Source of the DNA: an uncultured Chlamydiaceae bacterium
GTDB taxonomy: Bacteria; Chlamydiota; Chlamydiia; Chlamydiales; Chlamydiaceae
Assembly: GCA_937884635.1 (NCBI GenBank)
Contig: CALGBW010000050.1
Span: 1 to 64,000, forward strand
Direction of reading: 5' to 3'
DNA length: 64,000 nt
Within the stretch, counting starts at the first letter, position 1, and each line of letters begins with the position of its first letter. Below the pieces are notes generated by a model. It ran no database searches and was not told where the DNA came from. It saw only the letters and a program-made list of their open reading frames with translations. Positions 34,995 through 44,938 of this stretch are shown piece after piece. The translations under genes were made by a program, and so were the position numbers.

Positions 34995-37916
34995 ATGAAG
35001 GCTGGGGACACATATAGAAATTTCGTCATTAAATCGAGTCAGGATCTTCCTGAAATAGAAAGTAAGCTATTGGAAGCAGAGCATAAACCTTCCGGTGCTT
35101 CTATTATGATGATTGTAAATAATGACGATGAGAATGTTTTCAACATTTGTTTTCGTACTTGCCCTCAAACATCAAATGGTATTGCACATGTCTTAGAGCA
35201 TATGGCTCTTTGTGGGTCGGAGAACTATCCTGTTCGAGATCCGTTTTTTTCTATGACACGCCGCAGTCTGAATACGTTCATGAATGCATTTACGGGTGCT
35301 GATTTTACCTGTTACCCAGCTGCCTCGCAAATACCAGAGGATTTTTATAATCTACTCAGCGTGTATATTGATGCAGCTTTTCATCCCTTGCTAACGGAAA
35401 ATAGCTTTTTCCAAGAGGGATGGCGGTATGAATTGTCTTCTGACAAGCGTCTTTCTTATACAGGAATTGTGTTTAATGAAATGAAGGGCGCTTTAATGTC
35501 TGGGGAGGCTAGACTCGCAGAAGCATTGAACGCAGCCTTATTCCCTTCTGTGACATATGGTGTGAATTCTGGTGGGGAGCCTAAAGAAATTGTTTCATTG
35601 TCTTTACAGGACATACGTCAGTTCCATCAGAGTCAATATGCATTAAATCGGTGTCTATTCTATTTTTATGGAAATATCAAGCCATCTAGACACTTAGATT
35701 TTTTAGAAGAGAAGCTGCTACGCCATGTAGGTAAAGTAGAAAAACAAACGGTTTCTGTTCCCTTGCAAAAACGATTTAAAGAACCTGTAAGGGATATTCT
35801 TAAGTATCCGTCGGATGGTTTGGCAGAAGATAAAGTTTTGTTTGGTATTTCTTGGTTAACCTGCTCTATCCTGGACCAGAGTGAGCTTCTCGCGCTGCAT
35901 GTATTAGATCTCGTTCTAATGGGAACGGATGCAGCACCTCTTAAATCCCGCTTGTTGAAGTCAGGTTTTTGTAAACAAGCAGATATGAATATTGATAGTG
36001 AAATACGAGAAATTCCTGTCACGATTGTTTGTAAAGGGTGTTCGCATGCGGGAGCACAAAAATTGGAGTCTTGGATTTTTGCTTGTTTAGAGGAGATTCT
36101 TCGAGAGGGGATACCCCCACATCTTGTAGAAGGAGCTGTACACCAGCTAGAGATATCTAGGAAGGAAATATCCGGGTATTCTTTACCATATGGCCTTCTT
36201 CTATTCTTCCGTTCTGGGTTGTTAAAAATGCATGGAGGGCAGCCTGAGGATGGTTTGCGCATTCATAGTCTGTTTGCAGATTTAAGACAAAAATTGCAAC
36301 AGCCGGGGTATTTAGAGAAATTAATACGTAAGCACTTTTTAGATAATTCGCATTTTTCTCGTATTATTTTACTTCCAGATGCGCAGCTTGTCTCTCTTGA
36401 AAACCAAGAAGAACTCTCCCGTCTCAGTAAGATTCAAGGGGGAATGACGGAGGAAGATTTACAGCAGATACAAGATATTGCTCAACGTTTAGAAGAATAT
36501 AGAGATCAGGAAGAAGATTTAGATAAGATTCTACCGAATTTTTCCTTAGATAAGGTCCCTAATACTGGGAAGGAATTTCCTTTAGAGAAGCATAGTATCT
36601 CTGGTGGAGAGGTATTACACCATGATTGCTTCACTAATGATTTGGTTTTTGCAGAGATTATAGTTGATCTCCCGCCGTTATCTATGGAGGAGCTGCCCTG
36701 GCTTCGCTTGCTTGTATTTTTAGCTATGCAATTGGGATCTGGAGGCCGTTCGTATAAAGAAAATCTAGAGTTTCTATTACAACATACAGGTGGGGCGGAT
36801 GTTTCATATGAATATTCCCCTCATGCTAGCGATAATCATATGCTCAGCCCTTCGATTTCTATTCGAGGAAAATCTCTGATAGAAAAACGACAGTATCTTT
36901 TCCGTATTTTACGTGATACGTTGACTAGCGTAGACTTTACGGATAAAGAGCGTTTGAAAGAGCTATTTATGCAACATCATGAGTCATTAACAAATAGTGT
37001 ACGCAATAGTCCTCTTGGCTACGCTATTAGTATGGCGTGTTTAGACAAATCTATTGCAGCATCTATGACTCATTTGTCTTCAGGATTGCCCTATGTCAGC
37101 ATGATTCATGATTTAATGATGCATTTTGATGAACGTGCGGATGAAATTATTGAGAAGCTACAGGAATTATATAAGAAATGCTTTGCTGGTAAACGTCAGT
37201 TAATCTTGAGTTGTAGTCAGCAGAATTTTCAAGATTTGCAAAAAGAAGAGTTTTTCCAGGTTTTATCAGGAACACGGGAACAAAAAGAAGCTTGGTGTAA
37301 TCCTGAGATGACCATGAGCTCTATCTCAAAAGGAATAGCCATTCCTGTGCGTGCAGCCTTTAACGTACTTGCTTTTTCTTTAGGGAATCTTGCTTATGAT
37401 CACCCTGATGCCGCAGTTCTAACAGTAGCTGCAGAAATCTTGGATAGTGTCGCGTTGCATACAAAGATTCGAGAACAGGGTGGGGCTTACGGTTCAGGGG
37501 CTGTTGCTAACTTTGGTAGAGGTGCCTTTTATTGTTACAGTTATCGTGATCCTGAAATTCAAGCGACATACCGTCATTTCATTCAAGGGATTCATGAAAT
37601 TGCTAGTGGAGCTTTCACAGAAGAGGATATACGAGAAGGGGTATTGGGTGTAATCCAAAATTTGGATTCTCCGCTAGCCCCAGGAAGTCGTGCTTCCTCA
37701 GGGTATTTCCGCTTGCGCAGTGGTAAGATTCCTAGCGTGAGACAGGCATTTCGTAGGGGCGTTCTCTCTGTCACAAAAGAACAAATTTGTGAAGTCATGA
37801 AACGATATTTGGAGGATCACATAAGTGAGGGGACTTTCATTTCGTTTGCAGGGGAAGAAATGCTACAGAGGGTCTCGGAAATAGAGGGCTTTTCCTGGAG
37901 TAATCTGCCTCTATAA
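34995..37916 (+). CDS. M16C family metalloprotease (PreP/insulinase-like)
   Basis: The product is 973 aa from ATG 34995 (MKAGDTYRNFVI), close to the 974 aa I recall for CT824; the frame is open upstream to 34836 but those 53 codons read as basic, non-conserved sequence. The inverted zinc motif HVLEH is in SNGIAHVLEHMALCGS, with the distal Glu in the ENSFFQEGWRYE/NEMKGAL region. LNTFMNAFTGADFTCYP is typical of the presequence protease branch. The C-terminal half holds the catalytically inactive second M16 unit with GGAYGSGAVANFGRG. It likely degrades peptides; no signal peptide is evident. Confidence 0.93.
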   Translation: MKAGDTYRNFVIKSSQDLPEIESKLLEAEHKPSGASIMMIVNNDDENVFNICFRTCPQTSNGIAHVLEHMALCGSENYPVRDPFFSMTRRSLNTFMNAFTGADFTCYPAASQIPEDFYNLLSVYIDAAFHPLLTENSFFQEGWRYELSSDKRLSYTGIVFNEMKGALMSGEARLAEALNAALFPSVTYGVNSGGEPKEIVSLSLQDIRQFHQSQYALNRCLFYFYGNIKPSRHLDFLEEKLLRHVGKVEKQTVSVPLQKRFKEPVRDILKYPSDGLAEDKVLFGISWLTCSILDQSELLALHVLDLVLMGTDAAPLKSRLLKSGFCKQADMNIDSEIREIPVTIVCKGCSHAGAQKLESWIFACLEEILREGIPPHLVEGAVHQLEISRKEISGYSLPYGLLLFFRSGLLKMHGGQPEDGLRIHSLFADLRQKLQQPGYLEKLIRKHFLDNSHFSRIILLPDAQLVSLENQEELSRLSKIQGGMTEEDLQQIQDIAQRLEEYRDQEEDLDKILPNFSLDKVPNTGKEFPLEKHSISGGEVLHHDCFTNDLVFAEIIVDLPPLSMEELPWLRLLVFLAMQLGSGGRSYKENLEFLLQHTGGADVSYEYSPHASDNHMLSPSISIRGKSLIEKRQYLFRILRDTLTSVDFTDKERLKELFMQHHESLTNSVRNSPLGYAISMACLDKSIAASMTHLSSGLPYVSMIHDLMMHFDERADEIIEKLQELYKKCFAGKRQLILSCSQQNFQDLQKEEFFQVLSGTREQKEAWCNPEMTMSSISKGIAIPVRAAFNVLAFSLGNLAYDHPDAAVLTVAAEILDSVALHTKIREQGGAYGSGAVANFGRGAFYCYSYRDPEIQATYRHFIQGIHEIASGAFTEEDIREGVLGVIQNLDSPLAPGSRASSGYFRLRSGKIPSVRQAFRRGVLSVTKEQICEVMKRYLEDHISEGTFISFAGEEMLQRVSEIEGFSWSNLPL

Positions 37917-37958
37917 CCAATAAGCGCAGAGCTCTGACGACTAAAGTTGTGGAGTATG

Positions 37959-39155
37959 TTAGGAGGGGACCTCTTCTTTTATGTTCGTAGGTGTTTCCTC
38001 TATAACAAGGGGAGCATCTATCGTTTGTGATGGGGAGGTAATTTCTAGCCGTTCGAATTTTCTCAATGTAGGAAACACCCTTTGTTGTAGGCTAGAGATC
38101 AGTCGGTTATAGTGCTGAACGGAGAGAGAGAGACTATTTCCTACTTTAGAAAAGTGTGCGCACATATTGCTGAGCCGCTGGTGCAGCTCCTTCCCCAGAA
38201 GTCCTATTTCTTGAATCTGCCTTTGTATGTTTTCTTGCTTCCATGTGTGAGCTACTGTTTTGAGTAAGGCAAGGAGTGTCAAGGGACCGCAAAGGATAAC
38301 ATTGGAATTTGCTGCAAGTTCGAAGAGCTCTGGAGCAAGCCGAATTGTATCGCTGAATAGTCCCTCTCCAGGAAGGAAAAGAATCACAAATTCAGGAGAA
38401 TGCTCTGTTTTATCCCAATAGCTTTTTGTTTTCAGAGTTTTGATATGGCTTTTTACTTTTAGGATGAGATCTAACTTGTCCTCTTCTGTGTTTGCAAAGT
38501 AGGCATTAGATAAGGGGGTTTTTGCATCGATGACTAAGCTACGGTTGTGAGGTAGGCGTACGATGACATCTGCTCTCGCTAGTCCTTCTTTGTCTGTAGT
38601 TTGTGTGTTATAGTCGCAATACTTCAGTAGGCCGGATAACTCTAAAATCCTTTCTAGCTGAATTTCTCCCCAGCGTCCCCGAGAACCAGGGTGTTTTAAA
38701 ATATCCGTTAAAGTCTGCGTTTCCTTTTCTAGTTTTTTTTCTGCTGTAAGGAGATGAGCAATTTGCTCTTTAAGAGCACCCCTGTCTTCGGCATGCTTTT
38801 CTTCAAAAGCATCTAGGTTGTGTTTAAATGCTGTTAAAGTTGTTTGTACGGGAACAAGAACTGCTTCGATAGAGTCTGATTTTTCAGAGAAATATTGCTT
38901 TGTTTCCTCTTTTATTTCTTTTATGAAATCTCGAGAAGAAGAAGCTAGGTTTTGTTGAAAACGTTCCATTAACTTCTCTTGAGTCTGACTAAAAGACAAA
39001 GACTGTTTTAATTTTTCATTTTCTAGTGCCAACTGATTGCGAAGTATCACGTCTTGCAAAGATTTCTTTCTGTAAAACAGAGAGGCTACATACAAGCCTA
39101 GAAAGAAACCTATGAGGGAAAACACAAACACATTTGTAGTTAAAGTGATCTGCAT
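37959..39155 (-). CDS. rmuC: DNA recombination protein RmuC homolog
   Basis: A 398-aa protein with an N-terminal membrane helix (about 5-27), a long coiled coil (30-150) and the RmuC nuclease-like domain. Key stretches are GRWGEIQLERILE, ADVIVRLPHNRSLVIDAKTPLSNAY, VILFLPGEGLF, NVILCGPLTLLALL. RmuC is thought to limit inversion rearrangements; its biochemical activity is poorly known. Its ATG overlaps the stop of pssA by one base (TAATG), so the two are co-translated. Counterpart CT825. Confidence 0.93.
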   Translation of the reverse strand: MQITLTTNVFVFSLIGFFLGLYVASLFYRKKSLQDVILRNQLALENEKLKQSLSFSQTQEKLMERFQQNLASSSRDFIKEIKEETKQYFSEKSDSIEAVLVPVQTTLTAFKHNLDAFEEKHAEDRGALKEQIAHLLTAEKKLEKETQTLTDILKHPGSRGRWGEIQLERILELSGLLKYCDYNTQTTDKEGLARADVIVRLPHNRSLVIDAKTPLSNAYFANTEEDKLDLILKVKSHIKTLKTKSYWDKTEHSPEFVILFLPGEGLFSDTIRLAPELFELAANSNVILCGPLTLLALLKTVAHTWKQENIQRQIQEIGLLGKELHQRLSNMCAHFSKVGNSLSLSVQHYNRLISSLQQRVFPTLRKFERLEITSPSQTIDAPLVIEETPTNIKEEVPS

Positions 39156-39949
39156 TAGTGCGCTTTTCTTTTATGAATAGATGAAAATATGGGGAACACT
39201 ATCAGCACATATGACCAAGATGCAAGGAAAAAAACCTCTGGAAAATGGTCAACAACTCCTAGTAGGAATAAACATGCAGAACAGCACGTTGCTGTTACAA
39301 TGAGGAATGAAGACACTTTAAAACGCAAATTTTTCAAACTAGGAAATTTCCAAGGAGAGATCATCAACCCTCCAATAAAAAGTAACCCTACAGAGAGTAG
39401 GCCAGCGCGAAGATGATCTGGTATGACTGCAACGATATCAGCAGATGTCAGGAATAGAGATAACGAGACAATACATGCCGCTCCAGAAGGGATCGGCAAT
39501 CCTATAAAGTATGAAACTTTTGGTGTATTATCAGTGGCAGAAGAAAATAGATTGTAACGAACTAAGCGTAAGACTCCACAAAGAGAATACAAAATCGTTG
39601 TAACAAGAAGTAATGAGGAAAAGAAGCTGCTTAACGTCGCTCCATGTAAACTTTTAATGGCAATTAACGGTGGAGCAATACCAAATGTAATCGCATCAGA
39701 AAGAGAATCAAATTGAGCACCAAAAGCGCTTTCTACTTTCATAATTCGAGCGAGCGTTCCATCAGAGAAGTCCGCAATAATTGCGCTGATTAGCAAAAGA
39801 GAAAGACCTTGTAGACGATGGAATAATTCTGTAGAAGATGAGGTGTTCAGTACGCTCTTAAAAATGATGAATAAGCCACAACACAAACCAAATGCTGTAA
39901 TCACATTGGGAGTCATAGCTCTACGTTTATTTCGAAGATCAAAATCCAT
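39155..39949 (-). CDS. pssA: CDP-diacylglycerol-serine O-phosphatidyltransferase
   Basis: A 264-aa membrane enzyme of the CDP-alcohol phosphatidyltransferase family. The catalytic motif DG(x)2AR(x)8G(x)3D(x)3D is present as DFSDGTLARIMKVESAFGAQFDSLSD (split here between DFSDGTLAR and FGAQFDSLSD in the actual chain). It starts MTPNVITAFGLCCG after a short basic leader, typical of PssA. It makes phosphatidylserine, the precursor of phosphatidylethanolamine. Overlaps rmuC by one base. Counterpart CT826. Confidence 0.94.
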   Translation of the reverse strand: MDFDLRNKRRAMTPNVITAFGLCCGLFIIFKSVLNTSSSTELFHRLQGLSLLLISAIIADFSDGTLARIMKVESAFGAQFDSLSDAITFGIAPPLIAIKSLHGATLSSFFSSLLLVTTILYSLCGVLRLVRYNLFSSATDNTPKVSYFIGLPIPSGAACIVSLSLFLTSADIVAVIPDHLRAGLLSVGLLFIGGLMISPWKFPSLKNLRFKVSSFLIVTATCCSACLFLLGVVDHFPEVFFLASWSYVLIVFPIFSSIHKRKAH

Positions 39950-40442
39950 CTTCTACATTACCCCTAGCTAATTGCGCATAAGAAAACGGAATACCATTTT
40001 CTCTAGTCTCTATGAAAGTTCTCTTTTCATCAAGACACCTTTCTGTTTGTGCAAAGTTGCTAAAGAAAAGAAGGGACTTTTTAGGCTAAATTTGCTTCTC
40101 TTATTGCTGTCATTTTTGTGTGAAAGGTCTTTTGTATTAGGAACGGTATAGTCAATTTTTTGAGAAAAAACGCCCATTTTTTTGAGCAGATTTTTCCAGA
40201 GAATAGGGCCATTTTTCAATTGCAGGAAACAGGTTCAGTTCCTATATATAGTACATAAGAGCGCAACGTTTCACTAGATGTTGGGTTTTTTATTTAGAAA
40301 CGTGTTCTTGATAACACAAAAATAATTCATTCGTTTTTTATTAATTTAGCTAATTTGCAGCTCCTATTTTTTCTGCTAACAAGAACAGGGGTTTTTTGTT
40401 TTGTCACGTTAAGGGTGGAGCCTCGTTTTAAAAGGGATTTCT
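39950..40442. promoter_or_regulatory. Regulatory region between pssA and nrdA
   Basis: A 493-base divergent gap. A 69-codon minus-strand frame (40010-40219) is Lys/Phe-rich without a convincing start or family and is treated as noncoding. The right part holds a predicted nrdA promoter and palindrome, then a smaller dyad at 40302-40317 (GTGTT, 6 bases, AACAC), inside the long nrdA leader. Confidence 0.5.
40220..40254 (+). promoter_or_regulatory. Predicted nrdA promoter with NrdR-like palindrome over the -10 box
   Basis: TTGCAG (40220-40225), a 17-base spacer and TATATA (40243-40248) form a good sigma-70-type promoter. The -10 box lies inside the perfect palindrome CTATATATAG (40242-40251). 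The surrounding 16 bases match the ACACWATATATWGTGT NrdR consensus at 11 positions, including the whole core. Only one such box is evident, whereas NrdR sites usually come in pairs. Confidence 0.5.
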
Positions 40443-43400
40443 ATGATCGAAGTAAAGGAAAAGCAATATACGGTTGTTAAACGTAATGGTATGTTTGTCC
40501 CTTTTAATGAAGAAAGGATTAATTTAGCCTTGGAGGCTGCCTTCCGTGATGCACGGAAGTTAAGTTCTTATGACCCCTTGCCTGATGATTTACAGCGGGC
40601 CATAGCCACAGTGACCAGACTTGTTGTTGAAGAGGTATTTGAGAAAATTTCTAGTGGTTTGCTTGTCACAGTTGAGCGCATACAAGATATGGTTGAAGAG
40701 CAGTTGTATGTGAGCGGATGGCACGATGTAGCACGTTGTTATATTGTTTACAGAGATCAAAGGAAAGCTTGTCGGGAAAATTCTTGGCAGTGTGTAACCG
40801 TTGTTCGTAGAGGTGGTGGTACGGTTAAGTTCAATCCCATGAAGATATCGGCAGCTCTAGAGAAAGCTTTTCGAGCTACAAGCGTAATAGAAGGTCGCAC
40901 TCCTAATGAAATTCTCCGAGAGATTAATGGGATCACTATCAAGATCATAGAAGAAATTCTTTCTGTTTGTTCTTCTGAGGATAAACGCATCGGTATTGAG
41001 ACTATACAAGATATTGTAGAGCAACAGCTGATGGTAATGGGACATTATGATGTAGCAAAGAATTACATCTTGTATCGAGCTGAAAGAGCAAGAATCAGAG
41101 ATAATAAAGAAGAAGTAGAGCTTTCTGAAGATATTGATGAAGAACAATTTATAGAGGTGGAAAAAGCAGACGGTTCTTCTTACGTTCTGAGCAAGCTGCA
41201 ATTATTAGATAGAATGGTTTGGGCTTGCCGTGGGCTTCCTACAACCAATCCTCATATGTTAGCCGATATGGCTTTTGTGAATTTTTATTCCGGCGTTAAA
41301 GAATTTGAAGTTACCTCTGCTTGCATCATGGCAGCACGTGCAAGTATTGAAAAAGAACCTGATTATGCTTTTGTTGCTGCAAGGATCTTATTAGATTCTA
41401 TTTATCAAGAAACGTTGGGATGTTCCTCTAAAGATCGGAATATTCAAGAAATACAGAAAGCCTGTTTTAAAAAATATATTCAAGATGGCGAAAATTATCG
41501 ATTAAGTCCCAGATTATTAGAATTTGATCTAGATGCTTTAGCTAACGCGTTAGACTTATCTAGAGACCAACAGTTCTCTTACATGGGAGTACAAAATCTC
41601 TATGATAGGTACTTAAATCATCAAGATGGTAGACGCTTAGAAACGACCCAGATGTTTTGGATGCGTGTCGCTATGGGGCTCGCTCTAAATGAGTCAGAAG
41701 ATAGTAAAACTTCCTGGGCTATTACATTCTACAATTTGTTGTCTACCTTCCGTTATACGCCTGCAACACCTACTTTGTTTAACTCAGGCATGCGTCATTC
41801 TCAGTTGAGCTCTTGTTATTTATCTACAGTCAAAGATGACTTAGCTCATATTTATAAAGTGATTTCCGATAACGCTATGTTGTCTAAATGGGCTGGTGGA
41901 ATTGGTAATGACTGGACATATGTGCGAGCAACAGGGGCTTTAATTAAGGGAACAAATGGAAAAAGCCAGGGAGTAATACCATTTATTAAAGTAGCAAATG
42001 ATACGGCCATCGCAGTGAACCAAGGTGGTAAGCGAAAAGGGGCTATGTGCATGTATTTGGAAAATTGGCACCTCGATTACGAAGACTTCCTGGAATTGCG
42101 AAGAAATACTGGTGATGATCGTCGTCGTGCTCATGATATTAATACTGCTAGTTGGATCCCAGATCTTTTCTTTAAACGTTTATTAGCAAAAGATACATGG
42201 ACTTTATTTAGTCCTGATGATGTTCCTGGTCTTCATGATGCTTATGGAGAAGAGTTTGATCGGCTTTATGAAGAATATGAGAGGAAAATAGATACAGGAG
42301 AAATTCGGTTGTACAAGAAGATTGCAGCCGAAGATCTTTGGCGTAAAATGTTGAGCATGCTTTATGAAACGGGCCATCCTTGGATGACATTCAAAGATCC
42401 TTCTAATATCCGCTCAACTCAAGATCATAGAGGTGTGGTACACTGCTCTAACCTATGTACGGAGATTCTTCTGAACTGTTCTGAAGAAGAGACGGCTGTT
42501 TGTAACTTAGGCTCGATTAACCTAGTTGAGCATATTGAGAATGGTCAGTTCAATGAGAAGAAATTAGAAGAAACTATTTCTATTGCTGTCCGTATGTTGG
42601 ATAACGTAATAGATCTAAACTTTTATCCTACAAAAGAAGCAGCTCATGCAAACCTTTCTCATAGGGCAATTGGCTTGGGAGTAATGGGATTTCAGGATGC
42701 GTTATATAAATTGGAAATAGGCTATGCATCTCAAGAAGCTGTCGATTTTGCTGATTTGAGTTCTGAGTTAATTGCATATTATGCCATTCAAGCGTCCTGC
42801 TTATTAGCTAAAGAACGAGGAGCATACAGTTCTTACGCAGGTTCGAAATGGGATCGAGGCTTCCTACCTATCGATACTATTGATTTAATGAAACAATATC
42901 GTGGGGAAGAGAATGTTTTAATGGATACAATGTGTTCCAAAGATTGGACGCCTGTAAGAGAACTGATTAAGGCACATGGAATGAGAAACTGTCAGCTGAT
43001 GGCTATCGCTCCTACAGCAACAATCTCTAATATTATAGGTGTAACACAGTCTATAGAACCTACTTATAAGCACCTCTTTGTAAAATCTAACTTATCTGGT
43101 GAATTTACTATTCCTAACGTCTATCTGATCCAAAAATTGAAGGATCTTCATTTGTGGGATGAGGAAATGTTAGATGATCTTAAGTACTTTGATGGGTCAT
43201 TGTTAGAAATTGAACGCATTCCAGAAGAGGTTAAAAAGATTTTCTTAACTGCATTTGAAATAGAACCAGAGTGGATTATTGAATGTGCCTCTCGAAGACA
43301 AAAATGGATCGATATGGGGCAGTCTTTGAATCTTTATTTGGCACAGCCCGACGGTAAGAAATTATCCAGCATGTATTTGACGGCATGGAAGAAAGGATTG

Positions 43401-43583
43401 AAAACAACGTATTATTTGCGATCCTCTGCTGCAACATCTGTAGAGAAGTCATTTACAGATATTAACAAGAGGGGGATTCAACCTAGATGGATGAAAAATA
43501 AGTCTGCATCTGCAGGCATCGTTGTAGATAGGCCTAAAGTCCCTACTTGTTCATTAGGGGAAGGCTGTGAGTCCTGTCAATAA
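40443..43583 (+). CDS. nrdA: Ribonucleoside-diphosphate reductase class Ic, alpha subunit
   Basis: A 1046-aa protein, about 280 residues longer than E. coli NrdA because of extra N-terminal ATP-cone allosteric domains. Two cones are clear (VVKRNGMFVPFNEERI from residue 11; VVRRGGGTVKFNPMKI from about 122), and a third cone-like region starts near IEVEKADGSS (~239). Catalytic segments include SSCYLSTVKDD, NLCTEILLNC and AVCNLGSINL; the C-terminal redox pair is in GEGCESCQ. With NrdB it reduces ribonucleotides, and the cones should sense ATP/dATP. It is followed 32 bases later by nrdB. Confidence 0.97.
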   Translation: MIEVKEKQYTVVKRNGMFVPFNEERINLALEAAFRDARKLSSYDPLPDDLQRAIATVTRLVVEEVFEKISSGLLVTVERIQDMVEEQLYVSGWHDVARCYIVYRDQRKACRENSWQCVTVVRRGGGTVKFNPMKISAALEKAFRATSVIEGRTPNEILREINGITIKIIEEILSVCSSEDKRIGIETIQDIVEQQLMVMGHYDVAKNYILYRAERARIRDNKEEVELSEDIDEEQFIEVEKADGSSYVLSKLQLLDRMVWACRGLPTTNPHMLADMAFVNFYSGVKEFEVTSACIMAARASIEKEPDYAFVAARILLDSIYQETLGCSSKDRNIQEIQKACFKKYIQDGENYRLSPRLLEFDLDALANALDLSRDQQFSYMGVQNLYDRYLNHQDGRRLETTQMFWMRVAMGLALNESEDSKTSWAITFYNLLSTFRYTPATPTLFNSGMRHSQLSSCYLSTVKDDLAHIYKVISDNAMLSKWAGGIGNDWTYVRATGALIKGTNGKSQGVIPFIKVANDTAIAVNQGGKRKGAMCMYLENWHLDYEDFLELRRNTGDDRRRAHDINTASWIPDLFFKRLLAKDTWTLFSPDDVPGLHDAYGEEFDRLYEEYERKIDTGEIRLYKKIAAEDLWRKMLSMLYETGHPWMTFKDPSNIRSTQDHRGVVHCSNLCTEILLNCSEEETAVCNLGSINLVEHIENGQFNEKKLEETISIAVRMLDNVIDLNFYPTKEAAHANLSHRAIGLGVMGFQDALYKLEIGYASQEAVDFADLSSELIAYYAIQASCLLAKERGAYSSYAGSKWDRGFLPIDTIDLMKQYRGEENVLMDTMCSKDWTPVRELIKAHGMRNCQLMAIAPTATISNIIGVTQSIEPTYKHLFVKSNLSGEFTIPNVYLIQKLKDLHLWDEEMLDDLKYFDGSLLEIERIPEEVKKIFLTAFEIEPEWIIECASRRQKWIDMGQSLNLYLAQPDGKKLSSMYLTAWKKGLKTTYYLRSSAATSVEKSFTDINKRGIQPRWMKNKSASAGIVVDRPKVPTCSLGEGCESCQ

Positions 43584-43615
43584 ATATAGTAAAGTATGTC
43601 CTGTGAGTTTCAGAG

Positions 43616-44656
43616 ATGAAAACAGATATTTTAAATGGAAGACTTAAGAGAGTAAATGTAAATAGCAAACGCTTGGTCAATTGTAACCAGGTAGATGTCA
43701 ATCAGCTTGTTCCTATCAAGTATAAATGGGCTTGGGAACATTACCTGAACGGTTGTGCAAATAACTGGATGCCTACCGAAGTTCCAATGGCTCGTGATAT
43801 AGAACTTTGGAAATCTAAAGTTCTTTCCGAAGATGAGCGTAGGGTGATTTTAATAAACTTAGGCTTTTTCAGTACTGCAGAGAGCTTAGTAGGAAATAAC
43901 ATTGTATTGGCTATTTTCAAACATATCACGAACCCTGAAGCTAGACAGTACTTGCTTAGACAAGCCTTTGAAGAAGCTGTACATACGCATACGTTTTTAT
44001 ATATCTGTGAGTCCTTAGGGTTAGATGAAGGGGAGATATTCAACGCATATAATGAGCGAAGCTCCATCAAGGCAAAAGATGATTTCCAGATGGAAATCAC
44101 GGGTGGGGTTTTAGATCCTGATTTTAGTACTGCAACTACAGAAGGGTTACACCAATTTATTAAGAATTTGGTTGGCTACTACATAATTATGGAAGGAATT
44201 TTCTTCTATAGTGGTTTTGTCATGATTCTATCTTTCCATCGTCAAAATAAAATGACTGGAATAGGCGAGCAGTATCAGTATATCTTGCGAGACGAAACGA
44301 TTCACTTGAATTTTGGTATTGATTTGATCAATGGAATCAAAGAAGAAAATCCAGAAGTCTGGACGCCTCAACTGCAAGAAGAGATTGTAGCTATGATTCA
44401 AAAAGCTGTGGAACTCGAAATAGCATATGCAGAAGATTGTCTGCCTAGGGGTATTCTGGGGTTGCGTTCCTCAATGTTTATTGATTATGTGCGTCATGTT
44501 GCAGATCGTCGCTTAGAAAGAATTGGTTTGAAACCTATTTATCATACGAAAAATCCATTCCCATGGATGAGTGAGACAATAGACCTAAATAAAGAAAAGA
44601 ATTTCTTTGAAACTAGAGTAACAGAGTATCAAACAGCAGCCAATCTTACTTGGTAG
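43616..44656 (+). CDS. nrdB: Ribonucleoside-diphosphate reductase class Ic, beta subunit (Mn/Fe)
   Basis: A 346-aa R2 protein. Metal ligands Glu89 (STAES), Glu120 and His123 (EEAVHTHTF) are visible, with later ligands in the EGIFFYSGF and RDETIHLNF regions. Position 127, where class Ia enzymes have the radical Tyr, is Phe, which is the hallmark of the chlamydial class Ic enzyme using a Mn(IV)/Fe(III) cofactor. It supplies the radical equivalent to NrdA. The numbering agrees exactly with the C. trachomatis protein as I recall it, so ATG 43616 is the right start. Confidence 0.97.
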   Translation: MKTDILNGRLKRVNVNSKRLVNCNQVDVNQLVPIKYKWAWEHYLNGCANNWMPTEVPMARDIELWKSKVLSEDERRVILINLGFFSTAESLVGNNIVLAIFKHITNPEARQYLLRQAFEEAVHTHTFLYICESLGLDEGEIFNAYNERSSIKAKDDFQMEITGGVLDPDFSTATTEGLHQFIKNLVGYYIIMEGIFFYSGFVMILSFHRQNKMTGIGEQYQYILRDETIHLNFGIDLINGIKEENPEVWTPQLQEEIVAMIQKAVELEIAYAEDCLPRGILGLRSSMFIDYVRHVADRRLERIGLKPIYHTKNPFPWMSETIDLNKEKNFFETRVTEYQTAANLTW

Positions 44657-44766
44657 TTCTTTTTCTTATTTTATAAGGGGAATATCTTCTTTATAGATCC
44701 CCTTAATCAAAATCTTAATATTTTAGATAAAAGTATTAAGAAAAAAACTCTTTCTATTATCATTTT

Positions 44767-44820
44767 TTCTCATTCATTTACTTAGCCTTTATCCTCTAGT
44801 AAATGAATGAGAAATTTTTT
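44767..44820 (+). terminator. Terminator of nrdAB
   Basis: A perfect 16-bp stem (TTCTCATTCATTTACT at 44767-44782 with AGTAAATGAATGAGAA at 44798-44813) and a 15-base loop, followed by A then six T. It starts 110 bases after nrdB. The stem is AT-rich and long, so it should still be stable. Confidence 0.75.
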
Positions 44821-44938
44821 CTTTCAGATTCGGAATATCGCGTAATTCTAGTATTGCATTCCTAATGCGAAATATTTGGTTCACAATATTCTTTGTACAA
44901 ATGGGTAGGCACGCGTTTTTGGTATAAGGAGATTCTTC

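Noticed and set aside
35666..36262. 198-codon minus-strand frame inside the M16C protease gene
   Set aside because: Lies wholly antisense to a conserved gene, with Arg/Ser/Pro-rich composition and no conserved motif.
40010..40219. 69-codon minus-strand frame in the pssA-nrdA gap
   Set aside because: Lys/Phe/Ser-rich, no ribosome site, no family resemblance, and it ends where the predicted nrdA promoter begins.
43994..43999. Phe at the NrdB radical-Tyr position as a disabling mutation
   Set aside because: Phe127 is the known chlamydial class Ic state with a Mn/Fe cofactor, so the enzyme is expected to be active.
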